Below, one piece after another: positions 39,664 to 47,894 of a DNA stretch of 49,367 nt. This DNA is from an uncultured Ruminococcus sp. (lineage in GTDB: Bacteria > Bacillota > Clostridia > Oscillospirales > Acutalibacteraceae): assembly GCA_902785425.1 (NCBI GenBank), contig CACZYP010000003.1, positions 1 through 49,367 of the forward strand, in the 5' to 3' direction. Below the pieces are notes generated by a model. It did no database searches. It was not told the DNA's origin and saw nothing but the letters and a program-made list of their open reading frames with translations. Numbering within the stretch: the first letter of the stretch is position 1; each line of letters begins with the position of its first letter. The position numbers and the translations under genes were made by a program.

Positions 39664-42098
39664 TATGCTGCGTTTTCAAGTTCAACAGCACAGGTGTAAT
39701 AGAGATACATTGATTTCAAAAGATCAACAAAGTCTGCATAGTTTGCATTGTTCTTGTATTTGTTGTACATCGAGAACATATAGCAGCAGGGCGAGTATTC
39801 GATACTCTGCTTCTCTGTTCCTGCGCTGTTTTCAACTAAGAGACCGAACTTTGTGCCGAGCTGAGAAGGATCGATTCCGTTCACCTCAACATAGAACACG
39901 TTTTCCATCTTCTCCTTAACGCCGTAAGACATCGATGTGCCGTCGGGAGCGTTTTGGAGGGAGAACTTGTATTTTGCCATAAGCGTGTTTATATCGGCAT
40001 TGTTCGGGTTGTCGGCAGTAAAGTAATAACGCACCGTTGTTGCGCTTCTCAGAAGCAGCGTTGCACCCGAAAACTCAAGTCCGGAAATATCGTCCGTTCT
40101 TGACGATGTGAACTCACCCTGTGTTTTCTCGGTGATATTGATATTTTTGATAAGGTTCTTGATCTTGTTTGTCTTTGTGCTTGAATTGCCGTCGAGATAC
40201 GCATTTGAGCAGGCTCCGAACGCCTCTGTAGCGTCGATCATAGCGGCAAGCTCATCACTGTTGCCTGCTATCCCGGAAAGGTCTTCAAGGTTCTTGTTCA
40301 CGGAGTATTCGGGGATATAGATCTTTCCCTGTGTGAACGCAGTTGTTACTTCTGCTGTTATGACAGAGTCCATCTGACGTGCTGCTACAGTTACGGAGAA
40401 ATCGTATGTGTTCTCGCCGCTTGCATTGGAATCGTCAAAGCTGTACTCTGCATCTTTCTGACCGTCTACGAAGAATGTGATCTTACCGTTTGCCTGGGTG
40501 AACAGCGGATCTGCTGTTACACGGTAAGTCAGCTTGATATTGTCAAGAAGAGATGTATTCGCCGACTCTACATCACAGTACATATATTTTGCGTAGATCG
40601 TCGTATCCTCTGTGATCTGCTGATTGAAATCGAAAGGCGCCATACCTGCTTCATCGGCAGCCCATGCAACGAAGAATGCGTCATCTTTGTTTTCAAGCGG
40701 ATCTATCTTGATGCTGTTGCCGTATGTGCCGCTGTCAACGACTGTCTGATAGATCACTTCGCCGTCTGAAATGTAAGTCACGGTAACTATCTGCTTGATC
40801 TTGTCAACACATGTCGAAAGATCAAGCGCATGGCTCGTGCTCTTTGAAGTCGGAAGATCGGATGTATAATAAATAAGCTTATCGCCCGATATCTTCAGGC
40901 CGTAGATCGAAGCGGTGCTTGAAGCTATCACATCGATCTTGCCGTTATAGTAGCCGTAGATCTTGTTATTGGTCGTAAAGAACACAACATCGTCGTCGGC
41001 AATTGCAGGAACAGAGAAATTTCCTACAAAGCCCCATGTGCCGCTTACAGTTGTAAGTGTGGTGGTCTCTTCTGTAGAACGGTTATAATAATTTACACTT
41101 ATGGTTCTGTTCGAGTACGATGTGTAGAGCCAGCCGTCCTTATACGGCCAGATCGGAGTTTGCGAACCGTCCCAGAAACCGCTGTAAGAATCTGTAGGCG
41201 CAATGCTGAACATGTCCATCGTCATGCCGCAGTAAGTTGTCCACTCGGACTCATCCCATCCGTCGCCTCGTGCTGCAACATGGTCTTCACTTGAATTAAG
41301 GAAGTAGCCCTTTGAAAGCAGGCCGGGGTGGCCGTTATGGTAGCTGTCGTCGTGAGTTACGTCAACGTAGTACCATGTGCCGTCTATCTCGACGATATTC
41401 CATGCATGAACGTTATCCTTACTGGTCACTTTTACGCAGGGTATGCCGAGACGGTTGAGAAGATACGAATAAAGCGAAGCGTAAGCGTCGCAAACGCCTT
41501 CGTGAGACTCCTGAAGGAACTCGTATACTGAATGAACAGCATACGTAAAATCGTAATCAAAATCAACCGCTATAAAATCGTGGAGATACATAGCTTTTTC
41601 AGCATCTGTCCAGTCATCATGAACGGGCGCTGTCATTTTATCAAGCTCTGCAATAACAGAAGCATACTCTGTCTGCGGGGCGCTTATATCAAGACGATTT
41701 GGTTTTATATACCACTTAGGCTTTGTTCCTTGATAATATGGAGGTGCACCCCACGTTCCGCCGCTCAGATAAAAAATACCACATTCCGAATTTTCTGCTA
41801 CTTCTAAATAAACATTGAAAATAGCAGTCATATTGCTTCCTTCATTATCCGTGTAATCATAAACATCTATAGTTTCGGGGTATAATGGAAGCTGCTCACA
41901 GAAATACGCCGCTAAATTTTGTGCCTGTGCAGCAGTCAAACCTAAAGTACCATCGTCATTATAAACGTCAGTGATATACGAAAAATCGGGTCTGTTGGTG
42001 TCGGCATAAGCCTTGGTCGGTAATACTGCCGCAAATGCTGTCATAATAAGACAAGCCGTAAGCAGTGCGGACAGCGCTCTTGAAGAACGTTTGTACAT
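39663..42098 (-). CDS. Secreted transglutaminase-like protein
   Basis: An 811-residue exported protein. A signal peptide ends near TKAYADT. A transglutaminase/cysteine-protease-like domain spans about 130-270, with the probable triad Cys in EGVCDAYASLYSYLL near 202, His in DNVHAWNIV near 228 and Asp in YYVDVTHDD near 242. A beta-propeller-like DUF region follows with SGTWGFVGN, then one InlB-like repeat (VTYISDGEVIYQTVVDSG) and a C-terminal Ig-like part. No dockerin or sorting motif is seen, so it is probably released or held by its repeats. Such domains act as proteases or cross-linkers; which one is unclear. The ATG at 42098 follows AAGGGAGG. Promoter at 42171-42199. Confidence 0.85.
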   Translation of the reverse strand: MYKRSSRALSALLTACLIMTAFAAVLPTKAYADTNRPDFSYITDVYNDDGTLGLTAAQAQNLAAYFCEQLPLYPETIDVYDYTDNEGSNMTAIFNVYLEVAENSECGIFYLSGGTWGAPPYYQGTKPKWYIKPNRLDISAPQTEYASVIAELDKMTAPVHDDWTDAEKAMYLHDFIAVDFDYDFTYAVHSVYEFLQESHEGVCDAYASLYSYLLNRLGIPCVKVTSKDNVHAWNIVEIDGTWYYVDVTHDDSYHNGHPGLLSKGYFLNSSEDHVAARGDGWDESEWTTYCGMTMDMFSIAPTDSYSGFWDGSQTPIWPYKDGWLYTSYSNRTISVNYYNRSTEETTTLTTVSGTWGFVGNFSVPAIADDDVVFFTTNNKIYGYYNGKIDVIASSTASIYGLKISGDKLIYYTSDLPTSKSTSHALDLSTCVDKIKQIVTVTYISDGEVIYQTVVDSGTYGNSIKIDPLENKDDAFFVAWAADEAGMAPFDFNQQITEDTTIYAKYMYCDVESANTSLLDNIKLTYRVTADPLFTQANGKITFFVDGQKDAEYSFDDSNASGENTYDFSVTVAARQMDSVITAEVTTAFTQGKIYIPEYSVNKNLEDLSGIAGNSDELAAMIDATEAFGACSNAYLDGNSSTKTNKIKNLIKNINITEKTQGEFTSSRTDDISGLEFSGATLLLRSATTVRYYFTADNPNNADINTLMAKYKFSLQNAPDGTSMSYGVKEKMENVFYVEVNGIDPSQLGTKFGLLVENSAGTEKQSIEYSPCCYMFSMYNKYKNNANYADFVDLLKSMYLYYTCAVELENAA

Positions 42099-42170
42099 AA
42101 AAACCGCCTCCCTTTCATTACGGTAAAAAAATCTTTTTAAAATAAAGCCATGCAAGCGGCTATTTATAAT

Positions 42171-42199
42171 ATTTTACCACATTGAAGCCGTTCGGTCAA
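42171..42199 (-). promoter_or_regulatory. Promoter of the transglutaminase-like gene
   Basis: Minus strand: -35 TTGACC (42194-42199), 17-base spacer ending in TGG, -10 TAAAAT (42171-42176). Confidence 0.68.
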
Positions 42200-42228
42200 G
42201 ATATATTATGAAAATACACAAAATAAAA

Positions 42229-42262
42229 CTGCCCTTGTCATCACAAAAACAACAAAGGGCAG
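42229..42262 (-). terminator. Terminator of the GTPase gene
   Basis: Minus-strand stem CTGCCCTT/AAGGGCAG with a long loop, followed by TTTTATTTTG. Confidence 0.75.
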
Positions 42263-42267
42263 ATTTT

Positions 42268-43416
42268 TTATTTCTTGAAAGGCTTTTTCTTTAAAGATTG
42301 TGAGAATATTGCGGCAAGCTCTTTTCTTCCCTCCGATGTGGAAAGCTTTGCAAGCGGAAGCTCGCCCGTTACGATCCTTACCATAACTGCTATGTAAGCT
42401 TCGCCGAGCGCCGCCGTAAGAGCCGACGCTGTAGCCGCCGATATCGCACCGCCAGCGATGCTTCCGGCGCCCGGTATGAGCTTAATGATGTTTGTTACGA
42501 TGGAACGCCCTGCGATGGTCGTTCCCGTTGTTCCGAGCATTCCCGACAGTATCGTTGTTATCGCCGCCTTTTGAAGCGGTATTCCGAATATTGCCGTTAT
42601 CTTTGCAAGCATCGCTATCTGTTCGGGAACGAGAATGGCGGCGTCCGAAAAGGGAATGGGAACGGCGCCCGTTACTGCGGCCATCTTTGCCGATTTTGCC
42701 ACCACCGCCTGCGCCTCCCGTTTTTTTATGTCTACGCTCGCTTTCTGAACGGAGGCAAACGTGTTCTTTACGGCTGTCGGGATAAGCTCGTACATTACCT
42801 CTGTAAGCTCTTCAAGCCCGAACGCCTTGACTGTTATATCCTCGTCAAGCTCGTAATCCTGTGCAAGCACGGGAACTATCTTCTCAACGCCGAGCGCTTC
42901 CTTTTCTATCTCGGCTATAAGAGCACGGGCGTCTTTTTTTGAATAAGACTGCGTAAGAATGAGTATCACGGGGATACTGCACGTTGTCGTAGCCGACAAA
43001 AAGCTTTTCAGAAAGTACAGCTCCGTAGGTTCTATCCTGTGCGACGGCGTGCTTATGCAGTACCACACGCAGTGGATAGCCTCATCGACAGAGCCGCTCA
43101 TAACGCCTTTCTGAACGAGCTTCTTCACCTCGCCTATAAGCCCGTCAACAGAATTCTGCCCCGAAAGCTCCATGCCGGGCGTGTCGTATATCGTGAGCGG
43201 AAAACCCTTTTTTGAAAGCGGGCGGATGTTTTTCGTTATCGGCTTGCCTACGCCCGTTGCGGCAAGATTCTCATTGAAAACTTTGTTTATAAGCGTACTT
43301 TTGCCGACTCCCGTTTTGCCGAGTATCAGCACATTGAGGCGGTTGAGGCTGTCGTATTCCTCCCTGACAGCTTTTACGATCTCCTCCGCCATATTAAGCG
43401 TATCTGCACTTTTCAT
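42268..43416 (-). CDS. GTPase with C-terminal DUF697-type membrane domain
   Basis: A 382-residue protein. The N-terminal G domain has the P-loop LILGKTGVGKST near 30, a switch region ATGVGKPIT, and G3 IYDTPG near 78. The G4 region is ILTQSYSKKD instead of the usual NKxD, so nucleotide specificity is uncertain. The C-terminal half contains PIPFSDAAILVPEQIAMLAKI and two Gly/Ala-rich hydrophobic stretches (IPGAGSIAGGAISAATASAL), matching the YcjF/DUF697 pattern, so it is probably membrane-associated. The start at 43416 follows GGAGG by nine bases. The gene is monocistronic and has its own promoter and terminator. The cellular role of this family is not known. Confidence 0.85.
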   Translation of the reverse strand: MKSADTLNMAEEIVKAVREEYDSLNRLNVLILGKTGVGKSTLINKVFNENLAATGVGKPITKNIRPLSKKGFPLTIYDTPGMELSGQNSVDGLIGEVKKLVQKGVMSGSVDEAIHCVWYCISTPSHRIEPTELYFLKSFLSATTTCSIPVILILTQSYSKKDARALIAEIEKEALGVEKIVPVLAQDYELDEDITVKAFGLEELTEVMYELIPTAVKNTFASVQKASVDIKKREAQAVVAKSAKMAAVTGAVPIPFSDAAILVPEQIAMLAKITAIFGIPLQKAAITTILSGMLGTTGTTIAGRSIVTNIIKLIPGAGSIAGGAISAATASALTAALGEAYIAVMVRIVTGELPLAKLSTSEGRKELAAIFSQSLKKKPFKK

Positions 43417-43440
43417 ATACACATACCTCCTTCCGAATAG

Positions 43441-43470
43441 ATTGTATCATATCCTGAGGGAATAATTCAA
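43441..43470 (-). promoter_or_regulatory. Promoter of the GTPase gene
   Basis: Minus strand: -35 TTGAAT (43465-43470), 18-base spacer, -10 TACAAT (43441-43446). Confidence 0.6.
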
Positions 43471-43588
43471 TATCAACGGTGTTCGGGAAAAAGATTTTAC
43501 AGTTACTTAATATATGATAATATCAAATCGGTTTGATTGACGCACTTTTCACATTTTTTTAATGTTTATAACATTTTTATTGTTTCTA

Positions 43589-43617
43589 TTGACAAACCAT
43601 GTTCTTGGATTTATAAT
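43589..43617 (+). promoter_or_regulatory. Promoter of the alpha/beta hydrolase gene
   Basis: Perfect consensus: -35 TTGACA (43589-43594), 17 bases, -10 TATAAT (43612-43617), 27 bp before the ATG. Confidence 0.82.
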
Positions 43618-43643
43618 CAGTTTATAGGATGTGATGGAACATA

Positions 43644-44561
43644 ATGTGGAAGATCGTAGGAAAATTTATAATGATGACACTAATCTCATTGATAATAATC
43701 GGGGCGGTCATAATGTTTGCCGCTTCGTTATTCCTTGCAAAGCAGCTGAGCTTCGCAACAAGGAACACACTCGAACAGGAGCGCAGATGGGCGAAAAGAA
43801 ACGGCATCTGGGGTAATCTCGAAGAATACACCGTTTCGGAATACACAGTCGAGGGAAAGGACGGGTATATACTCCACTGCGAGCTTGTCAAAAACGACGA
43901 GACAGACAAGTATGTGATAATCTCTCACGGCTATACGTCAAACAGGTACGGAGCCGCAAAGTATGTGCCGATATATATCGACCTTGGCTACAACTGCATC
44001 ATATACGATCTGCGTGGTCACGGCGAGAATGAGGAATCCATCTGCACGATCGGCAATTACGAATCGCAGGATCTTCTGAAGCTTATAGACGATACATACG
44101 AGCGTTACGGTCAGGATATATACCTCGGACTTCACGGTGAATCTATGGGCAGCAGCACTTCCCTTTCGGTGCTTGCGGAAAAGCCCGATGTTAAATTCGT
44201 AGTGGCGGACTGCGGCTTTGCGGATCTTTACGAGCTTATCGGCACAGGCTTCAAGGCAAAGCACGTTGGTTTCCTTGAACCTCTCGTAAACTTTGATATG
44301 GAGATCTTTTACGGCTGGAGCATGAAAGACACTCACGCCATAAAAAACATGGAGGGCACGGAAGTACCCATCTGTTTTATTCACGGCAAAGACGATACAT
44401 TCATCACGCCGGACAACAGCGAGCGGATGCAGCAGGCAGCAGGAGGCTACACCGAGCTTCACCTTGTAAACAACGCAGGACACGCAATGTCAAGAGCAAG
44501 CCTCGGTCAAGCAGGGTATGAAGAGATCGTAAGAAATTTTCTGGATAAAATAAAAGAGTGA
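43644..44561 (+). CDS. Membrane-anchored alpha/beta hydrolase
   Basis: A 305-residue protein. An uncleaved N-terminal membrane anchor spans about 8-32. The rest is an alpha/beta hydrolase fold: oxyanion region ISHGYTSNR near 93, IIYDLRGHGEN near 119, nucleophile elbow GESMGS near 161, Asp in IHGKDDTFI near 250 and His in NNAGHAMS near 279. This matches Firmicute BAAT/esterase-like hydrolases of unknown substrate. The catalytic part could face outside. Promoter and terminator show a monocistronic unit; the terminator hairpin overlaps the stop codon. Confidence 0.88.
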   Translation: MWKIVGKFIMMTLISLIIIGAVIMFAASLFLAKQLSFATRNTLEQERRWAKRNGIWGNLEEYTVSEYTVEGKDGYILHCELVKNDETDKYVIISHGYTSNRYGAAKYVPIYIDLGYNCIIYDLRGHGENEESICTIGNYESQDLLKLIDDTYERYGQDIYLGLHGESMGSSTSLSVLAEKPDVKFVVADCGFADLYELIGTGFKAKHVGFLEPLVNFDMEIFYGWSMKDTHAIKNMEGTEVPICFIHGKDDTFITPDNSERMQQAAGGYTELHLVNNAGHAMSRASLGQAGYEEIVRNFLDKIKE

Positions 44562-44585
44562 TCCGTTTTCGGGTCACTTTTTTTG
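44557..44585 (+). terminator. Terminator of the hydrolase gene
   Basis: Stem AGTGATCC/GGGTCACT with a short loop, followed by seven T; the 5' arm overlaps the stop codon. Confidence 0.85.
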
Positions 44586-44590
44586 CATAA

Positions 44591-44622
44591 AAAAAGCCGC
44601 CCAAAGCAATGCTTTGAGCGGT
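44591..44622 (-). terminator. Terminator of tRNA-Pro
   Basis: Minus-strand stem CCGCTCAAAGC/GCTTTGGGCGG with a three-base loop, followed by CTTTTTTT. Confidence 0.85.
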
Positions 44623-44623
44623 T

Positions 44624-44700
44624 TGGTCCGAGTGACTGGAGTCGAACCAGCGGCCTCTTGAACCCCATTCAAGCGCGCTACCAAACTGCGCCACACCCGG
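44624..44700 (-). tRNA. tRNA-Pro (anticodon GGG), CCA encoded
   Basis: The acceptor arms CCGGGTG and CACTCGG pair over seven positions (one G-T), with A as discriminator followed by an encoded CCA. The anticodon stem CTTGA/TCAAG encloses the loop ATGGGGT, giving GGG with G37 as usual for tRNA-Pro. The T arm carries GGTTCGACTCC. It has its own promoter and terminator. Confidence 0.95.
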
Positions 44701-44723
44701 ATGTTGTTTTCTCAACAGGATTA

Positions 44724-44752
44724 ATTATAGCATAACAAGGCATAAAATGCAA
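44724..44752 (-). promoter_or_regulatory. Promoter of tRNA-Pro
   Basis: Minus strand: -35 TTGCAT (44747-44752), 17-base spacer, -10 TATAAT (44724-44729). Confidence 0.72.
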
Positions 44753-44789
44753 GAGTAAAATGGTTACAGTTTTGTAACTTATAATAATT

Positions 44790-44820
44790 ACCGTCGGGCA
44801 GCTTATTCCGCCCGACGGTT
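44790..44820 (-). terminator. Terminator-like hairpin of the sigma operon
   Basis: Stem ACCGTCGGGC/GCCCGACGGT with a ten-base loop, 15 bp after the stop of the degenerate-dockerin gene. Only a weak T-run follows. Confidence 0.55.
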
Positions 44821-44834
44821 TGCTGTTTACGCTG

Positions 44835-45656
44835 CTATAAGGCTGCTCTGTTTCTTGGGAGTCTGAAATACACTGTGAAATCAAAAACGGACGAACGCAG
44901 AGCAATGAGCGCATCTGAGGAGGTGCAGTACCTGTCTCTGTCAAGATCGAAGAACATAGACGGCACCTCATTCGATTCGAGAGATGAACGCAGAATATTC
45001 AATGCGTCATCCGATGTATATTGAACATACTGATTATCGTAAATATACTGATCTGCCTCTTCACCGTATTCAAAGCAAATGACGTCATCTTCTTCGCACA
45101 GTCTTAGTATTTCGGATTTCGTAAGAACAAGGGTTACAACACCTCTTTTAAGGAATTCTTCGTAATCATCTCCATCTCTGTACGGATCGCCATGATAAAC
45201 AAATGCACGGAGAAAACTACTGCCGTCAGGCATTTTCGGAACAGGGATATCATATGATTCCCACAAACTAAATTCTTCATTGGCTGAATGCCTGCAATAA
45301 CTGTTATCTCCCACAAGGCGCAGACGATTCATGGAAATATCGGCGCTTTCAAAAAGCGGTTCGATGTAACATTCTTCAAGCCAGTTCTCAATAGCAGGAA
45401 CATCACTGTCAGGCGGCAGATCAATATGCATAACAAGCGAACCGTCATTACCGATAAGATCATCGTCGTCCGCTTTGTCCATCTCGGCTTTCAGGTCGGA
45501 CGGTATCTTGTCAGAATGGTCTTTCTCAATTTTCAGTATCGGAGTCTCGTTTTCGTCAAGTGTTTTTACGCTCAATGCAGTTGCCGAAAGCATCGCCGAA
45601 AAAGAAACGGCAGCCGCAAGCGCAAGGGCTGTAAGCTTTATGACCGTTCTTTTCAT
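44835..45656 (-). CDS. Secreted protein with degenerate C-terminal dockerin
   Basis: A 273-residue exported protein. The signal peptide ends near LSATALS. An acidic stretch follows (MDKADDDDLIGND), then a middle domain of unknown type (LPPDSDVPAIENWLEECYIE). The C-terminal 60 residues resemble a dockerin: YTSDDALNILRSS and DLDRDRYCTSSDALIALRSS. The first calcium loop has lost its GDxNxDG pattern; the second is intact except for the Gly. The third gene of an operon behind an ECF sigma factor and a membrane protein, 11 bases after the latter; TAGGAGG precedes the ATG. It may be a structural or sensing partner of that operon; no enzyme motif is seen. Confidence 0.78.
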   Translation of the reverse strand: MKRTVIKLTALALAAAVSFSAMLSATALSVKTLDENETPILKIEKDHSDKIPSDLKAEMDKADDDDLIGNDGSLVMHIDLPPDSDVPAIENWLEECYIEPLFESADISMNRLRLVGDNSYCRHSANEEFSLWESYDIPVPKMPDGSSFLRAFVYHGDPYRDGDDYEEFLKRGVVTLVLTKSEILRLCEEDDVICFEYGEEADQYIYDNQYVQYTSDDALNILRSSLESNEVPSMFFDLDRDRYCTSSDALIALRSSVFDFTVYFRLPRNRAAL

Positions 45657-45667
45657 AATAATACCTC

Positions 45668-47035
45668 CTATCTAAAAATGTTGATAATATCGTCTGCCGT
45701 AACACGTCCGCTTTGATCGTCCGTCGGCAGAATACTGCTGCTGTAGTCGAAAAGCGTCCAGCATGAGCAGTTGTAGTTATAGTCCAGAATGAAAACATAC
45801 TCTTTGTCCTGCTCGGGGTCTGCCCTGCTCTCAACGATGGGAATATACTTGTTTTCTTCCATCACACTTTTTTGTTCATTCTTATATGACGGATCGGCAA
45901 TTCCGCCGAACATGGTCAGATCAAGCTCACTGCCGCATTTTCCCTTTAATACTTCGGAAACATTGAGATGAACATCTGTACAGAGCATAGCGCAGTCTTC
46001 GCTCGGAATGAAGAAGTCAGAACTCATGTCGTCGGTCTTATCATTATCGGCTTCAAAAGAAATGCTGTCAACCTTTGCGATAACAATGAGTTCTGCATTT
46101 TCCGCCAGGATTTCAGCGAAACTCTGTTCTTCAACATCTATATCGATCGCTCTTGTGTAATACACCGAGCAATAAGTAATGGAAGGATGATCTGGCTGTT
46201 CCTGATCGGTATCATGGTACCAAGGAGGAGGAGAATCCGTATCGGGTTCGATATACCATCCATCCGTATCTGCATCTGTCACAGCGTCGATATCGGTGGC
46301 CGGACGGCTATCCGGTTTCGAGCTTGTGTTCTTCGAGCTTGTGTTCTTTGAGCTTGTGTTCTTTGAGCTTGTCGTCTTTGAGCTTGTTGTCTTTGAGCTT
46401 GTTGTCTTTGAGCTTGTGTTCTTTGAGCTTGTCGTCTTTGAGCTTGTTGTCTTTGAGCTTGTTGTCTTTGAGCTTGTTACCTTTGAGCTTGTTACCTTTG
46501 AGCTTGTTACCTTTGAGCTTGTTGTCTTTGAACTTGTTGTCTTTGAACTTGTTGTCTTTGAGGTTGCAGACTTTGAGCTTGTTGTTCCGGAGATCGTATC
46601 GTTTTTGCTTTCGTCCTCAGAGCTTGATGAAACGGACGATGTAGTTTTTGAACTTACCGTCTTTGAGCTTGCAGCTTTCGAGGAGGTCGTTTCGGAAGCC
46701 GTATTCTCCGACGATGAAGTTTTCGAGGAGCCTCCGCTTTCGGAGCTTGCAGTCTCCGAAGCGGAGTTTTTGGAAGATGTAAATGATGTGTCAATCTCTG
46801 TGTCAAAATCTGTCAGTCTGCTTTCCGCATTGCTCGGGACCGTTGAAGGATCGCTTGTCGGGATATTGCCGTGTGTGAACGCTCCTTTCCCCATGAGCGC
46901 CGTTACGGTAACGACTGCTGCCACTCCCAACGTTGCCGACGCTGCCGCAATCCTCTTGCGGCGCACAGCTCTTTTTTGCAGAACAATCCTGCTTTTCTCG
47001 AATACGGAAGCAGCGATTTCCTGATTAGTTTTCAT
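45668..47035 (-). CDS. Single-pass membrane protein with Ser/Thr/Lys repeat linker, putative anti-sigma factor
   Basis: About 455 residues. A short basic cytoplasmic N-terminus of about 30 residues (EKSRIVLQKRAVRRKR) and one membrane helix (about 31-49) are followed by a Ser/Thr-rich extracellular linker. The linker includes a run of five-residue units of the TTSSK type near 150-240, and after it comes a C-terminal domain (about 290-455). It overlaps the ECF sigma gene by 11 bases, the usual coupling for a cognate anti-sigma factor. The N-terminus is, however, too short for a zinc-finger or typical anti-sigma domain. The ATG at 47035 is eight bases after GGAAGG. The topology suggests an outside-in sensor; the function is inferred from position. 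Confidence 0.75.
   Translation of the reverse strand: MKTNQEIAASVFEKSRIVLQKRAVRRKRIAAASATLGVAAVVTVTALMGKGAFTHGNIPTSDPSTVPSNAESRLTDFDTEIDTSFTSSKNSASETASSESGGSSKTSSSENTASETTSSKAASSKTVSSKTTSSVSSSSEDESKNDTISGTTSSKSATSKTTSSKTTSSKTTSSKVTSSKVTSSKVTSSKTTSSKTTSSKTTSSKNTSSKTTSSKTTSSKTTSSKNTSSKNTSSKNTSSKPDSRPATDIDAVTDADTDGWYIEPDTDSPPPWYHDTDQEQPDHPSITYCSVYYTRAIDIDVEEQSFAEILAENAELIVIAKVDSISFEADNDKTDDMSSDFFIPSEDCAMLCTDVHLNVSEVLKGKCGSELDLTMFGGIADPSYKNEQKSVMEENKYIPIVESRADPEQDKEYVFILDYNYNCSCWTLFDYSSSILPTDDQSGRVTADDIINIFR
46321..46575. repeat. 15-bp tandem repeat inside the membrane protein gene
   Basis: Sixteen in-phase units of the type AGCTTGTTGTCTTTG plus one diverged unit, encoding the TTSSK repeats on the minus strand. 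Because the unit is a multiple of three, slippage would change linker length without breaking the frame. Confidence 0.92.
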
Positions 47036-47573
47036 AGTCATAGCCTTCCTTCCGTAATTCTTCCCCGAGCGATTTTTTCGCCCTGTACAGCAGATTTTCT
47101 ACCTGCCGTTTCGTTTTGCGCATGATCTTTGCTGTTTCGCTGTTGGTGAAGCCCTCAAAGTAAGTGAGGTATATCACCTGTCTGTATTCTTCTTTCAGCT
47201 TGTCGAGACAATTGTGAACGACAAGCTTTTCCTCGTTGCGGAAATACTCTTTGAAGAGATCGGTCTCATCGATGATCTCGATGTTTTCGAGCGGCACAAA
47301 GCTTCTGCGGCGTGAGCGGCGCAGATAATCTCTGGCTATATTTCCGGCAATCGCAAAAAGCCACGTTTTAAAAGAACTTTTTGCTTTGAAGGCCGGCTTG
47401 TCCGTCACGAGCCTGACAAACACGTCCTCCATAAGGTCTTCTGCGGCAGTAAGATTGCCGCAAAAGCCAACTAAGTAGAGCATAAGTGCGTCCTTATACT
47501 CTGCTATGATCTCTTCAATACCGCTGTCGTCGCCCCCGAGAAAGCGCTTATATGCGGCAGCACCGATATCCAT
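47025..47573 (-). CDS. ECF-type RNA polymerase sigma factor
   Basis: A 182-residue sigma-70 family factor with regions 2 and 4 only. Region 2 includes AEDLMEDVFVRLVTDKPAF and SSFKTWLFAIAGNIARDYLRR near 68-88. Region 4 is KEEYRQVIYLTYFEGFTNSETAKIM, then KTKRQVENLLYRAKKSL near 127-172. It directs RNA polymerase to alternative promoters and is probably held by the membrane protein encoded just downstream. ACGGAGG precedes the ATG. A TGAGAG, 16 bases, CGTC arrangement upstream resembles ECF promoters and may give autoregulation. It is the first gene of a three-gene operon. Confidence 0.92.
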   Translation of the reverse strand: MDIGAAAYKRFLGGDDSGIEEIIAEYKDALMLYLVGFCGNLTAAEDLMEDVFVRLVTDKPAFKAKSSFKTWLFAIAGNIARDYLRRSRRRSFVPLENIEIIDETDLFKEYFRNEEKLVVHNCLDKLKEEYRQVIYLTYFEGFTNSETAKIMRKTKRQVENLLYRAKKSLGEELRKEGYDYEN

Positions 47574-47623
47574 TTACAAACCTCCGTTATGAAAGCGCCC
47601 TGCAGAAGCCCTTTCACTTATTA

Positions 47624-47649
47624 GACGAACGAAAAAGCGAAAACTCTCA
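47624..47649 (-). promoter_or_regulatory. Candidate ECF-type promoter of the sigma operon
   Basis: Minus strand: TGAGAG (47644-47649), 16 bases, CGTC (47624-47627), similar in layout to TGAAAC/CGTC promoters of other ECF factors. The rest of the gene-free stretch 47574-47865 is AT-rich with no other recognised feature. Confidence 0.35.
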
Positions 47650-47865
47650 CTTGTTTTAAAAATTTTTTAAAATCCTTATTAGAATATTATCATTTTACTA
47701 TCATACATCTTTTTACGCTTCATTGCAAGACATTTCACAGAGCAGGCAGTAACGCTATAAATTATTGCAGTCAATACGATCATCACCGCATTTGCAGCTG
47801 CCCGCTGTTTTTACTCTTACCATAGAACGGCAATATATATTTCTGCAACAAATCAAAATATATAC

Positions 47866-47894
47866 TTGATATCCTACTAAACCTATGGTATAAT
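47866..47894 (+). promoter_or_regulatory. Promoter of the Rrf2 regulator gene
   Basis: -35 TTGATA (47866-47871), 17-base spacer ending in TGG, -10 TATAAT (47889-47894). An inverted repeat CCTAT/ATAGG spans the -10 and could be an autoregulatory site. Confidence 0.7.

Noticed and set aside
46296-47024. A 242-codon plus-strand frame rich in FELV repeats opposite the membrane-protein gene
   Set aside because: It is created by the 15-bp tandem repeat, which has no stop in several frames. The minus-strand frame has a ribosome binding site, a membrane helix and operon context.
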